Notes under the pieces: model-generated
What the model saw: only the letters and a program-made list of their open reading frames with translations
What the model was told of the DNA's origin: nothing
Databases searched by the model: none
Made by a program: the position numbers and the translations under genes
Origin: Phaeodactylibacter luteus
GTDB lineage: Bacteria; Bacteroidota; Bacteroidia; Chitinophagales; Saprospiraceae
Reading direction: 5' to 3'
DNA length: 43,446 nt
Assembly: GCF_007993045.1 (NCBI RefSeq)
Contig: NZ_VOOR01000046.1
Span: forward strand, 1-43,446
Shown here: in pieces, positions 42,634 to 43,446 of the stretch
Layout: each line of letters begins with the position of its first letter
Position numbering within the stretch: position 1 is the stretch's first letter

Positions 42634-43212
42634 TCACAGCCCTAACTCTGCTAAACGCTCTATGCGCTGAATAAACCCCCTTTTCGCCTGCGCATAGTCT
42701 TCTCCACTTTCCCATACACCACGGGCCAACTTTACTTTCATCCGGTAGTAGGCATCCCGGGCGATAGGGTGCGCCCTTAGGTAATCCCGAAACTGCAAAT
42801 GCCGCTTCCAGTATGGGCTGTCTATACTTAACAAATGTACATGGAACAACGGAGGGTAAGCGGCCCGGTCGGGAAACTGACTGTGCGATTCAATACGCAT
42901 GGACGGCAGCCCTTCGTAGCGGGCTAGAAAACGGCGGTCGCGGTAGATGCCTTCCTCGTACAGTGGGAAATAGCAATAGCCCATGCTCATCAGCTGATGG
43001 ACAACAGGGCTAAGGGCGGCAGGTTCAGTTGCTTTTACGCCCAGCATCATATCAATGATTGGCTTACCGCCCAGCCCTTCCACAGCAGTGCTCCCGATAT
43101 GCTCCAATGCTTGTACCATACCGCTCAGTTGTTGCCGTATTTGTACGGCTTCCTGCTCAAAGCGGTGCGGCCAGTCGCTATCGTAGGATACTATGGTAAT
43201 GGATACTGGCAT
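42634..43212 (-). CDS. GrpB (UPF0157) family nucleotidyltransferase-fold protein
   Basis: This 192-residue protein starts MPVSITIVSYDSDWPHRFEQEA. EHIGSTAVEGLGGKPIIDMMLGV holds the GSTA...DM(M/L)xxV pattern of the GrpB family, with the nucleotidyltransferase-like Asp pair. FHVHLL and FRDYLRAHP are also typical. The biochemical role of the family is not established. The frame extends 19 codons upstream, but that part overlaps the -7 box at 43217-43224, so ATG 43212 is chosen. Confidence 0.83.
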   Translation of the reverse strand: MPVSITIVSYDSDWPHRFEQEAVQIRQQLSGMVQALEHIGSTAVEGLGGKPIIDMMLGVKATEPAALSPVVHQLMSMGYCYFPLYEEGIYRDRRFLARYEGLPSMRIESHSQFPDRAAYPPLFHVHLLSIDSPYWKRHLQFRDYLRAHPIARDAYYRMKVKLARGVWESGEDYAQAKRGFIQRIERLAELGL

Positions 43213-43216
43213 GGGC

Positions 43217-43224
43217 CAAAGATA
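43217..43224 (-). promoter_or_regulatory. -7 box TATCTTTG directly before the GrpB-family start
   Basis: Exact TAnnTTTG match on the reverse strand ending 4 bp before the ATG at 43212. The predicted transcript would start at or within a few bases of the ATG, so it may be leaderless. Confidence 0.5.
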
Positions 43225-43275
43225 CACCTTACCTAATGAATCTGCATTGCAAATGACAGCGCTTGGCAAGCATAC

Positions 43276-43404
43276 CTGATCTTACTCACCGGATATTGCC
43301 CTGCCTTTATACCAAAAGGGTGCTGCCTTTTTCAAGACAACACCCTCTTGGCAAATCTGATCTTAGTCAAAACGGAGCCCGGCCTTACGGACCGACCTTA
43401 CTCA
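43276..43404 (-). repeat. Three copies of TGA(G/C)TAAG(A/G)TC and two hairpins
   Basis: On the reverse strand TGAGTAAGATCAG (43288-43276), TGACTAAGATCAG (43369-43357) and TGAGTAAGGTCGG (43404-43392) repeat at 81- and 35-bp spacing. Between them GGGTG-TTG/CA-CACCC arms (about 43318-43346) form a hairpin followed on the reverse strand by TTTT, possibly a terminator for a gene right of the window. AGCCCGGCC (43376-43384) can pair with GGCCGGGCT (43412-43420). No gene is supported in 43270-43446. Confidence 0.4.
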
Positions 43405-43446
43405 TCCTTCGGGCCGGGCTGCTACTCTTCGTATTATCGCTGATGG

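Noticed and set aside
1-43446. CRISPR arrays, tRNA/rRNA genes, prophage or integrase genes
   Set aside because: No regularly spaced repeats, tRNA-like cloverleaves, or integrase/transposase proteins could be found by reading both strands; a covariance search would be decisive for tRNAs.

Overview
The window looks like chromosomal DNA of a GC-rich member of Bacteroidota, most likely of the Saprospiria type (Lewinella/Phaeodactylibacter-like; lineage is inferred). The evidence is three secreted proteins with type IX secretion (T9SS) C-terminal sorting domains, a PorZ homologue, BshA (bacillithiol synthesis), a RicT/HolB pair, and -7 boxes of the Bacteroidota form TAnnTTTG. There is no phage, plasmid or CRISPR region and I see no tRNA or rRNA. 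Most genes are housekeeping or envelope genes.

Layout. 1-700: gene-poor, with one small ORF. 817-5707: dialkylglycine decarboxylase-like enzyme, HTTM membrane protein, small anchored protein, DMT exporter (reverse), YkgJ Cys-cluster protein. 5898-13265: outer-membrane barrel, membrane-bound AraC regulator, SCP2 protein, S9 peptidase, NfuA-type Fe-S protein, S66 carboxypeptidase, lipoprotein MsrA. 13557-17943: trkA-trkH potassium uptake operon, low-molecular-weight phosphatase, MerR regulator with a cobalamin-type domain. 18083-21144: a candidate structured leader or small RNA, then a 955-residue T9SS cargo. 21683-26006: bshA, porZ, sugar nucleotidyltransferase. 26099-30240: tight operon lpxK - acyltransferase - GT2 - ECF sigma factor. 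30302-33657: reverse operon of an FAD oxidoreductase and a NosR-like polytopic Fe-S protein. 33941-36837: two T9SS cargoes. 36917-43212: pterin synthase, glutathione peroxidase, holB, ricT, lpd, grpB family.

Two families of short dispersed repeats lie between the genes. R1 is MITE-like: terminal inverted repeats starting GAG(C/T)GTGTT and a 3-bp TAA/TTA target duplication, seen at 5708, 8062 and 21145 with a degenerate piece near 10602. In all three main copies the duplicated TAA is also the stop codon of a neighbouring gene, so insertion left the ORF intact. R2 is a GC-rich element of about 100 bp at 6701, 13421, 21378 and 37448. It carries a conserved but apparently non-coding open frame, which produces spurious ORFs.

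The best leads for something undescribed are R1 at stop codons; the promoter + tandem-GA hairpin + terminator cassette at 18083-18193; the FAD/NosR-like Fe-S operon with an inverted repeat in its control region; and a MerR/B12-domain regulator that has lost the expected cobalt-ligating histidine.
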